Shown in pieces: positions 9,315 to 19,176 of a stretch of 37,775 nucleotides of DNA. Below the pieces are notes generated by a model. It was not told the DNA's origin. It worked only from the letters and a program-made list of their open reading frames with translations, and did not search any database. Position 1 is the stretch's first letter; the number at the start of each line of letters is the position of its first letter. The DNA is from Flavobacteriaceae bacterium (GTDB lineage Bacteria; Bacteroidota; Bacteroidia; Flavobacteriales; Flavobacteriaceae), in assembly GCA_029249225.1 (NCBI GenBank), contig JAQWHT010000029.1, positions 1 through 37,775 on the forward strand. The letters are read 5' to 3'. Position numbers and translations under genes: made by a program.

Positions 9315-11728
9315 AAAATATAGAACAGTGGTTTAAGGAGCAAAACTGGAACGCTCAGACCTTTCAAAAACAATGCTGGAAAGCCTACACCAATGGTCAA
9401 AGTGGTATGCTCCATGCTCCGACAGGGAGTGGCAAGACCTATGCACTGTGGGGAGGTATTGTGGAAGAAATGTCCCGTTCCAAAATCCCCCCAAAAGGAT
9501 TACATGCTTTGTGGATTACCCCCTTAAGAGCATTGGGTGTAGAGATTCAAAAAGCTACCCAAAAAATGCTAAATGATTTTAGTCCATCCCTCCTTGTTGG
9601 TCTTAGAAGTGCAGACACCCCGCAAAGTCAACGAACTAAACTTCTAAAGTCTCCACCTTTTGGTTTGGTCAGCACCCCAGAAAGTGTACACGTGCTCCTA
9701 GGAAATAGTAACCATCAAAAATATTTTAAACACCTCAAAGTAGTAGTAGTTGACGAATGGCATGAACTTTTAGGAAGTAAGCGAGGTGTTCAAGTGGAGT
9801 TGGCTTTGGCGTATCTTCGATCCATCATTCCAGGTCTCAAAGTTTGGGGTATTTCAGCTACTCTTGGTAATAAAGAATTGGCCAGAGAAATTCTCTTAGG
9901 TCCTACAGCTAATTTTACAGTGGTTGAAGCAAAAATTAAGAAAAAAATACATGTCCAATCTTTGCTTCCAAAAACTATGGAACGTTTTCCTTGGCGTGGA
10001 CATTTAGGAATCCATCTACTCCCACAAGTACTCAAGATTGTTCAAAAAAACAAAAGCACCCTTATCTTTACAAATACCCGTGCCCAGTGTGAAATTTGGT
10101 TTCATGGCTTGCTAGATTCAGCTCCCGAATTGGCAGGTTCCATCGCTATGCATCACGGAAGTATTGACAAAAAAATACGCTTATGGGTAGAAGAATCCTT
10201 ACGCAATGAAGCAATGAAAGTGGTTGTTTGTACTTCGAGCTTGGACTTAGGCGTAGATTTTAGTCCCGTAGAAAGCTGCATCCAGGTTGGAAGCCCCAAA
10301 GGCGTAGGACGCTTTATTCAAAGGGCAGGAAGAAGTGGGCATCAGCCCAAAGCAGGAAGTTCAATCTACTTCTTGCCAACACACGCCATGGAACTCATCT
10401 AATCGGTTGCATTACAAAAAGGAATCAAAACCCAACAAATCGAAGACCGAATTCCCTACCTCAATAGCTACGACGTGTTAATCCAATTTTTAATGACCCT
10501 AGCCGTAGGTTCCGGTTTTGATCCTGTAAAAATTTATCCCGTAATAAACTCTACTTTTTGTTTTCAAACCCTAGATCAAGAACGCTGGCAGTGGGTCCTG
10601 AATTTTTTAACTAGAGGGAGTCAATCCCTGCAAAACTATGATGAATACAAAAAATTAATTCCAAATGAAGAAGGACTGCTAAAAGTTGCAAATAAAGGTA
10701 TTGCACTCCGACATCGTCTCTCTATGGGAACCATCGTAAGTGGGAATGATTTAAAAATTCGTTATCGAAAAGGTGGGTATTTAGGCAGTATTGAAGAATG
10801 GTTTATCTCTAAATTAAAACCTGGGGATACTTTTGCTTTTTCTGGTAAAATCCTTGAGCTTATCCGCATCCAAAAAATGGAAGTCGTCGTGAAAAAATCT
10901 AAAGTAAAACAGGCAAAAATACCTGCATGGATGGGTGGCCGTATGAGCTTTAGTGCCCATTTAAGTGATTTACTAAAAAAAGCGCTTTTTGATAAAGAAA
11001 ATAAAAACACACAAGAATTTCAATCTTTAAAATCCGTTTTTGAACAACAAAAAAAAGAATCCATCGTCCCTAAACCCAATGAGCTTCTCATCGAACGCTT
11101 TAAAACTAAAGAAGGTTTTCATACGGTGTTTTATCCCTTTGAAGGATATGCAATTCATGAGGCAATGGCAAGCTTAATGGCTTATCGTATCAGCTTACTT
11201 GCCCCAATTAGTTTTAGCATGTCGTTTAACGATTACGGTTTTGAGTTGTTGTCCGATCAAGCTTTTAGTGCAGAGGCTTTCTTAGACAACAATCTTTTAT
11301 CCCCTGAACACCTTTTTGAAGACCTAACAAAAAGTATTAATATTTCTGAAATGGCACGAAGAAAGTTTCGCGATATCGCAGTGATCTCAGGTTTGGTTTT
11401 CCAAGGCTATCCCAACAAACCTGTAAAATCAAAACACCTCCAATCAGGGTCCCAATTATTCTTTGAAGTTTTTAAGGATTATGAACCAGACAATTTACTC
11501 TATCAACAAGCAATCGAGGAAACTTTTGATCACGGAATGGAACGAGGGAGAATGCATTTTGTTTTTGAAAACTTAAATCAAAAGACAATCGTTTGGAAGA
11601 ATTGTTCTCAACCTACACCTTTTTCTTTCCCCTTGATCACAGACCGGCTCCGATCAAAACTTTCGTCAGAAAGTGTTGAGGACCGGATCAAGAAGATGTA
11701 TCTTCAACTAGAAAAAGCAACTAGGTGA
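9311..11728 (+). pseudogene. Ligase-associated DEXH-box helicase (Lhr-like), interrupted by one in-frame TAA
   Basis: The reading frame covers 805 codons, the usual length for this Lhr-core family, but codon TAA at 10400-10402 splits it. The first part (9311-10402, 363 aa) holds Walker A HAPTGSGKTYALW (GKT 41-43), the DEWH box in VVVDEWHELLG, motif III WGISATLG, motif IV IFTNTRAQ and motif VI RFIQRAGRSGHQ. The same frame resumes directly after the stop (SVALQKGI) through to 11728, with a GTG at 10475 as the first later start. The second part is the winged-helix and beta-barrel C-terminal region. Flanking codons remain intact, so this is a single-base nonsense change (GAA to TAA would fit) or a sequencing error. 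If real, the motor half lacks its C-terminal domain. It overlaps the ligase and pdeM by 4 nt each. The family unwinds RNA:DNA or DNA duplexes 3' to 5'. Confidence 0.88.
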
Positions 11729-12366
11729 TTACAATTGAAATTAGAAATAATCAATTTGTTTTGCATCCAAGCGGAGGTATCTACTGGAAAGAAAATCAGT
11801 CCTGGCTGTTAGCTGATATTCATTTGGGAAAGGTAGCCCATTTTAGAAAAAATGGATTTGCAGTCCCTCGAAATGCAGAGGGTTCTTTTTATCAAAAAAT
11901 GGGAGCATTGCTTCCTCTTTTCCCAGTAAAAAGGATTCTTTTTTTGGGAGATTTGTTTCACAGCTTTCAAAATAACGAATGGTATCTTTTTGAGGCTTGG
12001 GTCAAGGAGCAATCCTTTGAGATGATCTTAATTTCTGGAAATCATGATGTGATTCCCAATTCGAAATTTGAAGATCTAGGTTTAACCGTAAAAACAGAGT
12101 TACAAGAGGGACCCTTTTACTTCACTCACTTTCCTGATCAACAAACCGAACAGTTTGTCTTTTGTGGTCACATTCATCCGGGAGTAACTTTGGCTGGAGC
12201 AGGTAAACAACAAATGAAACTTCCCTGCTTTTATCTTAGCCAAAAACAGCTGGTACTGCCAGCTTTTGGTGCTTTTACAGGATTATATATCATAAAGCCA
12301 AAGGCTGAAGACTCAATATATGTAATTACAGGAAAAGAAGTAATTGAAGTAAAAAAAACCTCTTAA
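11725..12366 (+). CDS. pdeM: Ligase-associated metallophosphoesterase PdeM
   Basis: This 213-residue calcineurin-like phosphoesterase is the last gene of the ligase operon. All metal motifs are present: LADIHLGK (D31, H33), FLGDLFHS (D76, H79), ISGNHD (N104, H105) and FCGHIHPG. The start is GTG at 11725, which overlaps the TGA of the helicase by 4 nt (GTGA). The family is annotated as ligase-associated DNA damage response endonuclease PdeM; related proteins act on phosphodiesters and on single-stranded DNA. Cytosolic, with no signal peptide. The presence of an intact pdeM downstream of the interrupted helicase suggests the operon as a whole is kept, which weakly favours a recent or artefactual helicase stop. 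Confidence 0.92.
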   Translation: MITIEIRNNQFVLHPSGGIYWKENQSWLLADIHLGKVAHFRKNGFAVPRNAEGSFYQKMGALLPLFPVKRILFLGDLFHSFQNNEWYLFEAWVKEQSFEMILISGNHDVIPNSKFEDLGLTVKTELQEGPFYFTHFPDQQTEQFVFCGHIHPGVTLAGAGKQQMKLPCFYLSQKQLVLPAFGAFTGLYIIKPKAEDSIYVITGKEVIEVKKTS

Positions 12367-12568
12367 TTTCTTACATCAAAGTTATTCCAAAAAAGGTATA
12401 TTCAATATCACCTTATCCTATCTGAATTGCTTTTTTTAAATCTTATTTAGGGTGCATATTCGGTTTTAATATCAACAAAAAAAAGTTTGGTTGTAACATT
12501 AGAGTTAGAACTTAGGAAAACAATATAACAATAGGAATAAATCTATATTTTAAAAGGTTAAGTATTTA
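12367..12568. other. Non-coding interval between pdeM and mfd
   Basis: This A/T-rich stretch has no credible ORF and no strong terminator. A bulged short palindrome at about 12396-12417 (AAGGTATATT...AATATCACCTT) is the only local structure noticed. The mfd promoter follows at 12569-12603. Confidence 0.5.
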
Positions 12569-12603
12569 TTTGAGCTTACGCTAAAAGTATTCATTTATCT
12601 TTG
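12569..12603 (+). promoter_or_regulatory. Promoter of mfd
   Basis: TTTG (12569-12572) is followed after 23 nt by TATCTTTG (12596-12603), a perfect TAnnTTTG element. The predicted transcription start falls in or next to a run of nine A residues (12606-12614). Confidence 0.6.
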
Positions 12604-12709
12604 ACAAAAAAAAAGAATCAATACACTCTTAAATTCATTTGAAGGGCTTGCTTCACAAAAAACACTAGAAACAGCGTTTTTTGAGAAGACTTGTACCCAT
12701 TTAAGAGGT

Positions 12710-15700
12710 TTGATAGGTTCTGGTATGAGTTTTCGTTTGGCGGCAGCCTTCCAAAAAAACCAACAGTTCCTACTTGTCGTTTTGGACAATGCTGAACAAG
12801 CAGCCTATTATTTAAACGATTTTGAACAGCTATTGTCTTCAAATGAAGTGCTTTATTTTCCTGCCAGCTACCGTCAACCTTATGCTTTAGAAACTACAGA
12901 CAATGCCAATATTCTTTTGCGTGCAGAGGTATTAAAAAAATTAAGTACTTCTAAAAAACCAAGGGTAGTCGTCTCCTATCCTCAAGCGGTATTTGAAAAA
13001 TTAATATCCCACCGAACCTTAAAGCGGATTGGTTTAAACATAAAAAAAGACAGTATTATACCTCTATCTCAACTTAACGAGCGTCTTTTTAATATGGGCT
13101 TTGAACGTGTAGATTTTGTTACTGAACCGGGTGAATTTGCAGTGAGAGGAGGAATTATTGACGTTTTTTCGTTTGCTTATCAGCACCCCTATCGTATTGA
13201 ATTTTTTGATGATACGATCGAGCGTTTATCCAGTTTTCATGTGGAAGATCAACGTTCTGTAGCTGCATATGAAAGTATAGAAATTTTACCTGACACCTCC
13301 AATCTGGAAACAACAGATCATCGAAAAACAATATTGGAATTTTTTCCTTCAAACAGCAGTTTTCTCTTAGGTAATTTAGATATAATTACCCGCCAGCTTA
13401 AACTATTTTTCGATAAAGCAACAAAAGCCTACGCCACAGAGGGTGTCGAATCACAATACCCTCCAGAAATTCTTTTTGTTCATCCAGAAGAATGGATCGC
13501 AGATTGCAAAGAAAAATCCATATTGCTTTTAGAGCGGACAGATCAACTAGAAATTAGTACTCAAATCTCAATCAAACAAAGTCCACAACCTGCCTTTAAT
13601 AAAAAGTTTGATTTATTAATTGAATACCTCAATAAAAACAACGAAAAAGGATATAAAAACACTCTTTTTTGCAGTCATGGACAGCAGGCAAAACGATTCC
13701 ATGACATCTTTCAAGAACAAAAAAATACCGTTCACTACACAACACAGGTACACCCTCTATATCAAGGATTTGAGGATATAGAAGCACAATGGGCTTGTTT
13801 TTCTGACCATCAAATTTTTGAACGTTATCACAAGTTCAGATTAAAATCTGATGCAACAAAAAAACAAGCGCTGAGTCTTAAAGACCTGACACAGATGGAA
13901 GTTGGAGACTATGTTACCCACATAGATCACGGAATTGGAAAATTTGGTGGACTCCAAAAAATTGATGTAGAGGGCAACGCTCAGGAAGCAATAAAATTGA
14001 TTTATGGAGAACGAGATATTTTATATTTGAGTATACATTCTCTTCATAAAATAAGCAAATTTAATGGAAAAGATGGTGCCACTCCCAAGCTATATAAACT
14101 GGGGTCAAAAGCATGGAAGGCGCTTAAACAAAAAACTAAAAAAAGAGTAAAAGAGATTGCTTTCGACTTGATCAAACTCTACGCCAAACGAAGACAAAAA
14201 ATTGGATTTGCTTATGCACCTGACAGCTATCTGCAATGGGAACTTGAAGCTTCGTTTTTATTTGAAGATACACCGGATCAAGGAAAGGCAACAGTAGCTG
14301 TTAAAAAGGATATGGAATCGAGTCAGCCGATGGACAGGCTGATTTGTGGTGATGTAGGTTTTGGAAAGACTGAGGTCGCTATTCGAGCTGCATTCAAAGC
14401 TGTGGATAACAGCAAACAAGTTGTTGTATTGGTTCCAACCACTATACTTGCATTTCAGCATTTTAAAACCTTCTCTTCAAGACTTCAAGAACTTCCTGTT
14501 AAGGTAGATTACCTCAACAGATTCAGATCAACCAAAGACAAAAATCAAATTCTGAGTGACCTAAGCGAAGGAAAAATTGACATCCTTATCGGTACGCATC
14601 AGTTGGTCAGTAAAAATGTTCGATTTAAAGATTTGGGCTTACTCATCGTTGATGAGGAACAAAAATTTGGTGTTGCCGTAAAAGAAAAAATTCGTTCCCT
14701 CAAAGCCAATATTGACGTATTAACTCTGACCGCAACTCCTATCCCACGGACGCTTCAATTCAGCTTGATGGCAGCACGGGACTTATCTGTAATTGCCACT
14801 CCTCCTCCCAATCGCTATCCCATAGAAAGTGAAGTTGTCCGATTTAATGAAGTACAAATTCGCGACAGCATTCTCTATGAACTCCAAAGAGGAGGACAGG
14901 TGTATTTTATTCACAATCGAGTAGAAAATATCAAAGAAATTGCAGGGTTGATTCAGCGTTCAGTTCCCGATGCACGAGTAGGTATAGGACACGGACAAAT
15001 GGAAGGCAACAAACTTGAAAAAACACTGTTAGGTTTTATGGAGGGAGAGTTCGATATACTCATTGCGACCACAATTATTGAAAACGGACTGGATGTTCCA
15101 AATGCCAACACTATGTTTATTCATAATGCGCAAAACTTTGGTTTAAGTGATTTACACCAAATGAGAGGGCGAGTCGGACGGAGTAACAAAAAAGCCTTTT
15201 GTTATTTCTTGACACCTCCATTAAGCGCTATGAGTAGTGATGCTCAGAAAAGAATTCGAACAATCGAACAGTTTTCAGCTCTTGGTTCTGGAATTCAAAT
15301 TGCCATGAAAGACCTTGAAATTCGTGGAGCTGGAGATCTACTTGGAGGGGAGCAAAGTGGATTTATCAATGAAATTGGATTTGAAACCTATCAAAAAATA
15401 TTGCAAGAGGCCATAAATGAATTAAAGGAAAATGAATTTAAAAGTCTATACCGAGAGGAACAAAATGACCGTTTTAAAACCTATGTAAAAGAAGTCCAAA
15501 TTGATACTGATCTTGAAGTATTCCTTCCTGATGATTATATCAATATTGTTAAAGAACACATGGTACTTTATCAAAAACTGAGCAGTCTTAAAACTCAAAA
15601 GGAATTAAATGATTTTGAACGTCAACTTATAGATCGATTTGGTCCATTACCTATCGAAGCAAAGGAGCTCATTGAGAGTGTCCGTCTGAAATGGGTCGCT

Positions 15701-15970
15701 ACTCAACTTGGTATGGAACGACTTTTAATTAAAAAGAACTGTTGTATTTGCTATTTCGTTGCAGATCAAGAAAGTGAATTTTTTCAAACTGAAGGCTTCT
15801 CTCACATCCTCTCTCAAGTTCAGCTCAATCAAAAGCGAATGGTCCTAAAAGAAAAGAACACAGCTCAGGGACTTAAACTCCTTTTAAGAATTGATAATAT
15901 TGACCAGATGCAAACCGCAATAGAACTTCTGGAAAAACTTGTTTTGCCTAAAGCAATTTCAAATTCTTAA
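12710..15970 (+). CDS. mfd: Transcription-repair coupling factor Mfd
   Basis: Mfd removes RNA polymerase stalled at DNA lesions and recruits UvrA. The 1086 residues from TTG 12710 hold the UvrB-like region ([20 protein letters not shown] near 135-155), the RNA-polymerase-interacting CarD-like domain ([17 protein letters not shown] near 396-412), the RecG-like motor (Walker A GDVGFGKT at 547-554, box DEEQKFGV) and the C-terminal TRCF domain from about 930. TTG 12710 is only the first legal start codon in frame. The frame is open back to 12605, and the codons there (ending HLRGLIGSG) read like the genuine Mfd N-terminus. The protein therefore probably begins about 30 residues earlier, near ATC 12617, where no ATG, GTG or TTG exists. 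The 3' end overlaps the convergent ACT-domain gene by 23 bp. Confidence 0.95.
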   Translation: MIGSGMSFRLAAAFQKNQQFLLVVLDNAEQAAYYLNDFEQLLSSNEVLYFPASYRQPYALETTDNANILLRAEVLKKLSTSKKPRVVVSYPQAVFEKLISHRTLKRIGLNIKKDSIIPLSQLNERLFNMGFERVDFVTEPGEFAVRGGIIDVFSFAYQHPYRIEFFDDTIERLSSFHVEDQRSVAAYESIEILPDTSNLETTDHRKTILEFFPSNSSFLLGNLDIITRQLKLFFDKATKAYATEGVESQYPPEILFVHPEEWIADCKEKSILLLERTDQLEISTQISIKQSPQPAFNKKFDLLIEYLNKNNEKGYKNTLFCSHGQQAKRFHDIFQEQKNTVHYTTQVHPLYQGFEDIEAQWACFSDHQIFERYHKFRLKSDATKKQALSLKDLTQMEVGDYVTHIDHGIGKFGGLQKIDVEGNAQEAIKLIYGERDILYLSIHSLHKISKFNGKDGATPKLYKLGSKAWKALKQKTKKRVKEIAFDLIKLYAKRRQKIGFAYAPDSYLQWELEASFLFEDTPDQGKATVAVKKDMESSQPMDRLICGDVGFGKTEVAIRAAFKAVDNSKQVVVLVPTTILAFQHFKTFSSRLQELPVKVDYLNRFRSTKDKNQILSDLSEGKIDILIGTHQLVSKNVRFKDLGLLIVDEEQKFGVAVKEKIRSLKANIDVLTLTATPIPRTLQFSLMAARDLSVIATPPPNRYPIESEVVRFNEVQIRDSILYELQRGGQVYFIHNRVENIKEIAGLIQRSVPDARVGIGHGQMEGNKLEKTLLGFMEGEFDILIATTIIENGLDVPNANTMFIHNAQNFGLSDLHQMRGRVGRSNKKAFCYFLTPPLSAMSSDAQKRIRTIEQFSALGSGIQIAMKDLEIRGAGDLLGGEQSGFINEIGFETYQKILQEAINELKENEFKSLYREEQNDRFKTYVKEVQIDTDLEVFLPDDYINIVKEHMVLYQKLSSLKTQKELNDFERQLIDRFGPLPIEAKELIESVRLKWVATQLGMERLLIKKNCCICYFVADQESEFFQTEGFSHILSQVQLNQKRMVLKEKNTAQGLKLLLRIDNIDQMQTAIELLEKLVLPKAISNS

Positions 15971-16607
15971 TTACCGTAAAAGCTGTATTTACTTGATCTT
16001 CATGCATAAGAATAGTGAACTCATTCGAAGTAGAGATGACTTCATTGATATTAACCCCTTCCCAAGACAAAGGCTGGAAAATAAAATAATAAATACCGGG
16101 AATAGTAACGTTCTCCGAAGGGAGCTTCATTGTTATAGAGGATAAGTTCTCTGTCTTTGAGCAACAAATTTCTTCTTTAAATAAATCATCGACCAGAGTT
16201 GCTATGTTTTGACTTACAATAATATTACTTTCAGAAACACCTCTTGAGGAAGTATAAAAGACTTCTTTTTTTTGTTCGATTTCTTTTAAAAGATTCGACT
16301 GAGCTACAAGTAAGCTTTCAGAAATTAAAAAACTGTAATCAACCAAAGAAGAACGCACCGTAATGTCTCCTAAATTTTTTAAAACTTTGATGATCTGTTT
16401 GGTTTGAACAAAATCTGCTGTATCAGAAATTCGCTTCAATGCCATTACAATTGCACCTGGCTTTACTGGTTTTTTTGTTCGCTCTTCAATGTCCTCCTGA
16501 ATATTTCTAGCGAGAGAGGTTAAGTTAATAATTCCATCAGAAAGTGCTGAAGAAAGATAGGGTTTGGTTTTGATATAATCCACCACTGTAGCAGCAATTG
16601 TTTTCAT
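15948..16607 (-). CDS. ACT-domain protein resembling the regulatory part of aspartate kinase
   Basis: This 219-residue protein has no catalytic domain that I recognise. Residues 1-60 look helical and winged-helix-like (VVDYIKTKPYLSSAL, KPGAIVMALKRI). The rest resembles a pair of ACT folds: ITVRSSLVDYSFLISES, then RGVSESNIIVSQNIATLV, then the clear ACT signature IPGIYYFIFQPLSWEGVNIN followed by EVISTSNEFTILMHED. ACT domains bind amino acids. Similar stand-alone proteins in Bacteroidota are sometimes labelled aspartate kinase, but the kinase part is absent, so that name would mislead. The ATG at 16607 is chosen as the only good start. A -10-like TACTTTTG lies at 16637-16630. The 3' end overlaps mfd tail-to-tail by 23 bp. 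A ligand and target are unknown. Confidence 0.7.
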   Translation of the reverse strand: MKTIAATVVDYIKTKPYLSSALSDGIINLTSLARNIQEDIEERTKKPVKPGAIVMALKRISDTADFVQTKQIIKVLKNLGDITVRSSLVDYSFLISESLLVAQSNLLKEIEQKKEVFYTSSRGVSESNIIVSQNIATLVDDLFKEEICCSKTENLSSITMKLPSENVTIPGIYYFIFQPLSWEGVNINEVISTSNEFTILMHEDQVNTAFTVIKNLKLL

Positions 16608-16629
16608 TTATAATCTACTTAATTTATAA

Positions 16630-16637
16630 CAAAAGTA
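16630..16637 (-). promoter_or_regulatory. Possible -7 element for the ACT-domain gene
   Basis: TACTTTTG on the minus strand matches TAnnTTTG, 22 nt before the ATG at 16607. No TTTG is found at the proper distance upstream, so support is limited. Confidence 0.35.
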
Positions 16638-16669
16638 ATTATTAAACACAAAATGTTGTATTTAAAACA

Positions 16670-17032
16670 TCATTGCCAAGCATAAAAAGCATTTTTAATG
16701 TGTTTTATAATCCAGTTTTCCCCTTTTTTTATAATAGCTATTATATCAAATCGGACTTCCAGATCTAATTCACTGTTTTCTAAATAATGATCAACCACAT
16801 TAACTAAAAGTTTAATTTTTTTAGATGTAATAAAACTTTCAGGTGAACCGAAAAAATCAGTACTTCTAGCTTTGACTTCAACACAAATCAGGTATTGGTT
16901 CTTTTGCATCAGCAAATCAACTTCTGCATGGCCGTATCGATAATTTTTTTCGAGCAAGCAATAGCCTTTTCCCAAGAGGTATTTTAAGGCTTTTTCCTCT
17001 GCTATTACACCGAAAAGATTATGCTGAGCCAT
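16670..17032 (-). CDS. YraN family (UPF0102) endonuclease-like protein
   Basis: A 120-residue small cytosolic protein of the UPF0102/YraN family, which has a restriction-endonuclease-like fold related to archaeal Holliday junction resolvases. The family signature is visible: G-x-A-E-x-x-A-x-x-x-L at the N-terminus (GVIAEEKALKYLLGKGY), then NYRYGHAEVDLL, and the nuclease core YLICVEVKARS. The start is set at the ATG at 17032 (MAQHNLFG), which gives the family length; an upstream start at 17068 would add 12 atypical residues. It is divergent from metG, whose start is 90 bp away. The biological role of the family is not settled. Confidence 0.88.
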   Translation of the reverse strand: MAQHNLFGVIAEEKALKYLLGKGYCLLEKNYRYGHAEVDLLMQKNQYLICVEVKARSTDFFGSPESFITSKKIKLLVNVVDHYLENSELDLEVRFDIIAIIKKGENWIIKHIKNAFYAWQ

Positions 17033-17093
17033 GAGATTTAACTTGAGACAATTAAAGATACGATTCAAACAATTAAAAAGAGTCAGATTTACG

Positions 17094-17101
17094 TATTTTT
17101 G
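17094..17101 (+). promoter_or_regulatory. Probable -7 element of the metG promoter
   Basis: TATTTTTG matches TAnnTTTG and lies 20 nt before the ATG at 17122. An upstream TTTG is not obvious at the usual spacing. Confidence 0.45.
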
Positions 17102-17121
17102 GTGAAATTTGAATTACACCC

Positions 17122-19176
17122 ATGCCAAAACGCTATACTGTAACTGCAGCCCTTCCCTATACCAACGGTCCAATACATATTGGACACCTAGCTGGAGTCT
17201 ATATACCTGCGGATATCTACAGTCGATATTTGCGAAGACAAGGGAAAGATGTTGCATTTATCTGTGGTAGTGATGAGCATGGTGTGGCGATCGCTTTAAA
17301 AGCCAAAAAAGAAGGAAAGACCCCGCAACAAATTATTGACCAATACGATCAAGTCATAAGAGAATCTTTTGAATCTTTTGGTATTGCCTTTGATCACTAT
17401 TCTAGAACTTCTCGGAAAATTCATCATGAAACTGCTCAAGAGTTTTTTAAAATTCTTTACGATAAAGGAGTTTTTGAGGAAAAGATTTCTGAACAGCTAT
17501 TTGACCCTGAGGTAGAGCAGTTTTTAGCAGATCGATTCGTTACTGGGATATGTCCAGTTTGTCAATATTCAAGCGCTTATGGCGATCAGTGTGAAAGTTG
17601 TGGGAGTAGTTTAAGTGCCACAGAATTGATTCAGCCAAAATCTACTTTGAGTGGTGCAGAACCAATCCTAAAAAAAACAAAACACTGGTATCTTCCGCTG
17701 AATCAATTTGAAGGTTTTATCAAAGAGTGGATCCTAGAGGAGCACCAAAACGACTGGAAGCCTAACGTCTATGGGCAAGTAAAATCATGGGTAACCAATG
17801 GGCTTCAACCAAGAGCAGTAACTCGAGACTTAGACTGGGGAATCTCAGTACCTGTTGCTGGAGCAGAGGGGAAAGTACTTTATGTTTGGTTTGATGCCCC
17901 AATAGGATACATTTCTTCTACCAAGGAATGGGCCAAAAAAAAGGGACTTGATTGGAAGCCTTACTGGTGTGATCAAGACACTCAATTGGTCCACTTCATC
18001 GGAAAAGATAATATCGTTTTTCATTGTATTATTTTTCCTGTAATGCTCAAGGCTTCAGAACAGTATATTCTCCCTGAAAATGTTCCAGCAAATGAATTCT
18101 TAAATCTAGAAGGACAAAAAATTTCAACCTCTAAAAATTGGGCTGTTTGGTTACATCATTATCTCAAAGATTTTCCAGATCAGCAAGATGTATTGCGCTA
18201 TGTCCTCACAGCTAACGGCCCTGAGACTAAAGACAACGACTTTACTTGGGAAGAATTTCAAGCCAGAAACAACAATGAACTGGTCGCCATCTTTGGAAAC
18301 TTCATCAACAGGGTAATGGTATTAAGTCATAAATATTATGACGGTTTTGTCCCTAAATCAGGCGAATTACTCAAAGAAGACTTGGACGTTTTAGAAAGAA
18401 TGGCTGAACTTCCAAAAAAAATTGGATATTCTATTGAAAACTATCGTTTTAGAGAGGCGAGTCAAACACTCATTGGCCTAGCGCGTTTAGGGAATAAATA
18501 CTTGGCTGATGCAGAGCCTTGGAAATTGATTAAAAAAAATCCTGAACGAGTAAAAACTATCATGAACACAGCTCTTCAAATTTCATCTGGATTAAGTATT
18601 CTCAGCGAACCCATACTCCCCTTTACTGCTGAAAAACTTAAGCGCATGATGAATCTAGACCCCGAAACATTAAGCTGGGATACAATTGGAGCAAAAAAAG
18701 TTTTACTTGAACCCCAACATCTCTTGGGTAAAACATCACTTCTATTTCAGCAAATAGACGATTCACAAATGGATGCCCAACGTGAAAAATTAAAAAAGTC
18801 GGCACTGGATAATAATTTTGAAAAGAAAGATTTCAGTCCTTTAAAACCTAAAACTTCACATACTAATTTTGATGCTTTAGACTTAAGAGTGGCTGAAATT
18901 ATCAGTGCAAAAAAAGTAAAAAAAACAAAGAAATTAATGGAGCTCACTGTTCGGCTTGGTGAAGAAGAGCGCACGGTTGTTTCAGGAATTGCAAAAGACT
19001 TTGAGGCAGAAGAGCTTATCGGAAAAAAAGTTACTTTACTTGCCAATTTGAAACCTAGAACACTCAAAGGTATTGACAGCCAAGGAATGATTCTACTAGG
19101 AGAAAACAGTAATGGTAATTTTGTTTTTGTTGGACCAGAAGATAAAACTACAGTCTCGGGAACTTCTATTAAATAA
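17122..19176 (+). CDS. metG: Methionyl-tRNA synthetase
   Basis: This 684-residue class I synthetase charges tRNA-Met. The HIGH motif is HIGH at 19-22, and the KMSKS-equivalent is KISTS at 333-337. A zinc knuckle with C144, C147, C157 and C160 (CPVC...CESC) marks the E. coli-like subtype. The anticodon-binding helical domain includes NNELVAIFGNFINRV. A C-terminal tRNA-binding OB domain (EMAPII/Trbp111 type, FDALDLRVAEI from about residue 587) is fused and usually mediates dimerisation. The ATG at 17122 gives the expected N-terminus MPKRYTVTAALPYTNG. The gene runs straight into the HDAC-family gene, suggesting co-transcription. Confidence 0.97.
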   Translation: MPKRYTVTAALPYTNGPIHIGHLAGVYIPADIYSRYLRRQGKDVAFICGSDEHGVAIALKAKKEGKTPQQIIDQYDQVIRESFESFGIAFDHYSRTSRKIHHETAQEFFKILYDKGVFEEKISEQLFDPEVEQFLADRFVTGICPVCQYSSAYGDQCESCGSSLSATELIQPKSTLSGAEPILKKTKHWYLPLNQFEGFIKEWILEEHQNDWKPNVYGQVKSWVTNGLQPRAVTRDLDWGISVPVAGAEGKVLYVWFDAPIGYISSTKEWAKKKGLDWKPYWCDQDTQLVHFIGKDNIVFHCIIFPVMLKASEQYILPENVPANEFLNLEGQKISTSKNWAVWLHHYLKDFPDQQDVLRYVLTANGPETKDNDFTWEEFQARNNNELVAIFGNFINRVMVLSHKYYDGFVPKSGELLKEDLDVLERMAELPKKIGYSIENYRFREASQTLIGLARLGNKYLADAEPWKLIKKNPERVKTIMNTALQISSGLSILSEPILPFTAEKLKRMMNLDPETLSWDTIGAKKVLLEPQHLLGKTSLLFQQIDDSQMDAQREKLKKSALDNNFEKKDFSPLKPKTSHTNFDALDLRVAEIISAKKVKKTKKLMELTVRLGEEERTVVSGIAKDFEAEELIGKKVTLLANLKPRTLKGIDSQGMILLGENSNGNFVFVGPEDKTTVSGTSIK

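Noticed and set aside
12601-12603. TTG as the mfd start
   Set aside because: It is out of frame with mfd unless one A of the run is removed, and it forms part of the TATCTTTG promoter element.
12595-12842. Two minus-strand ORFs upstream of mfd
   Set aside because: They overlap the conserved mfd N-terminal coding sequence in antisense and show no family features.
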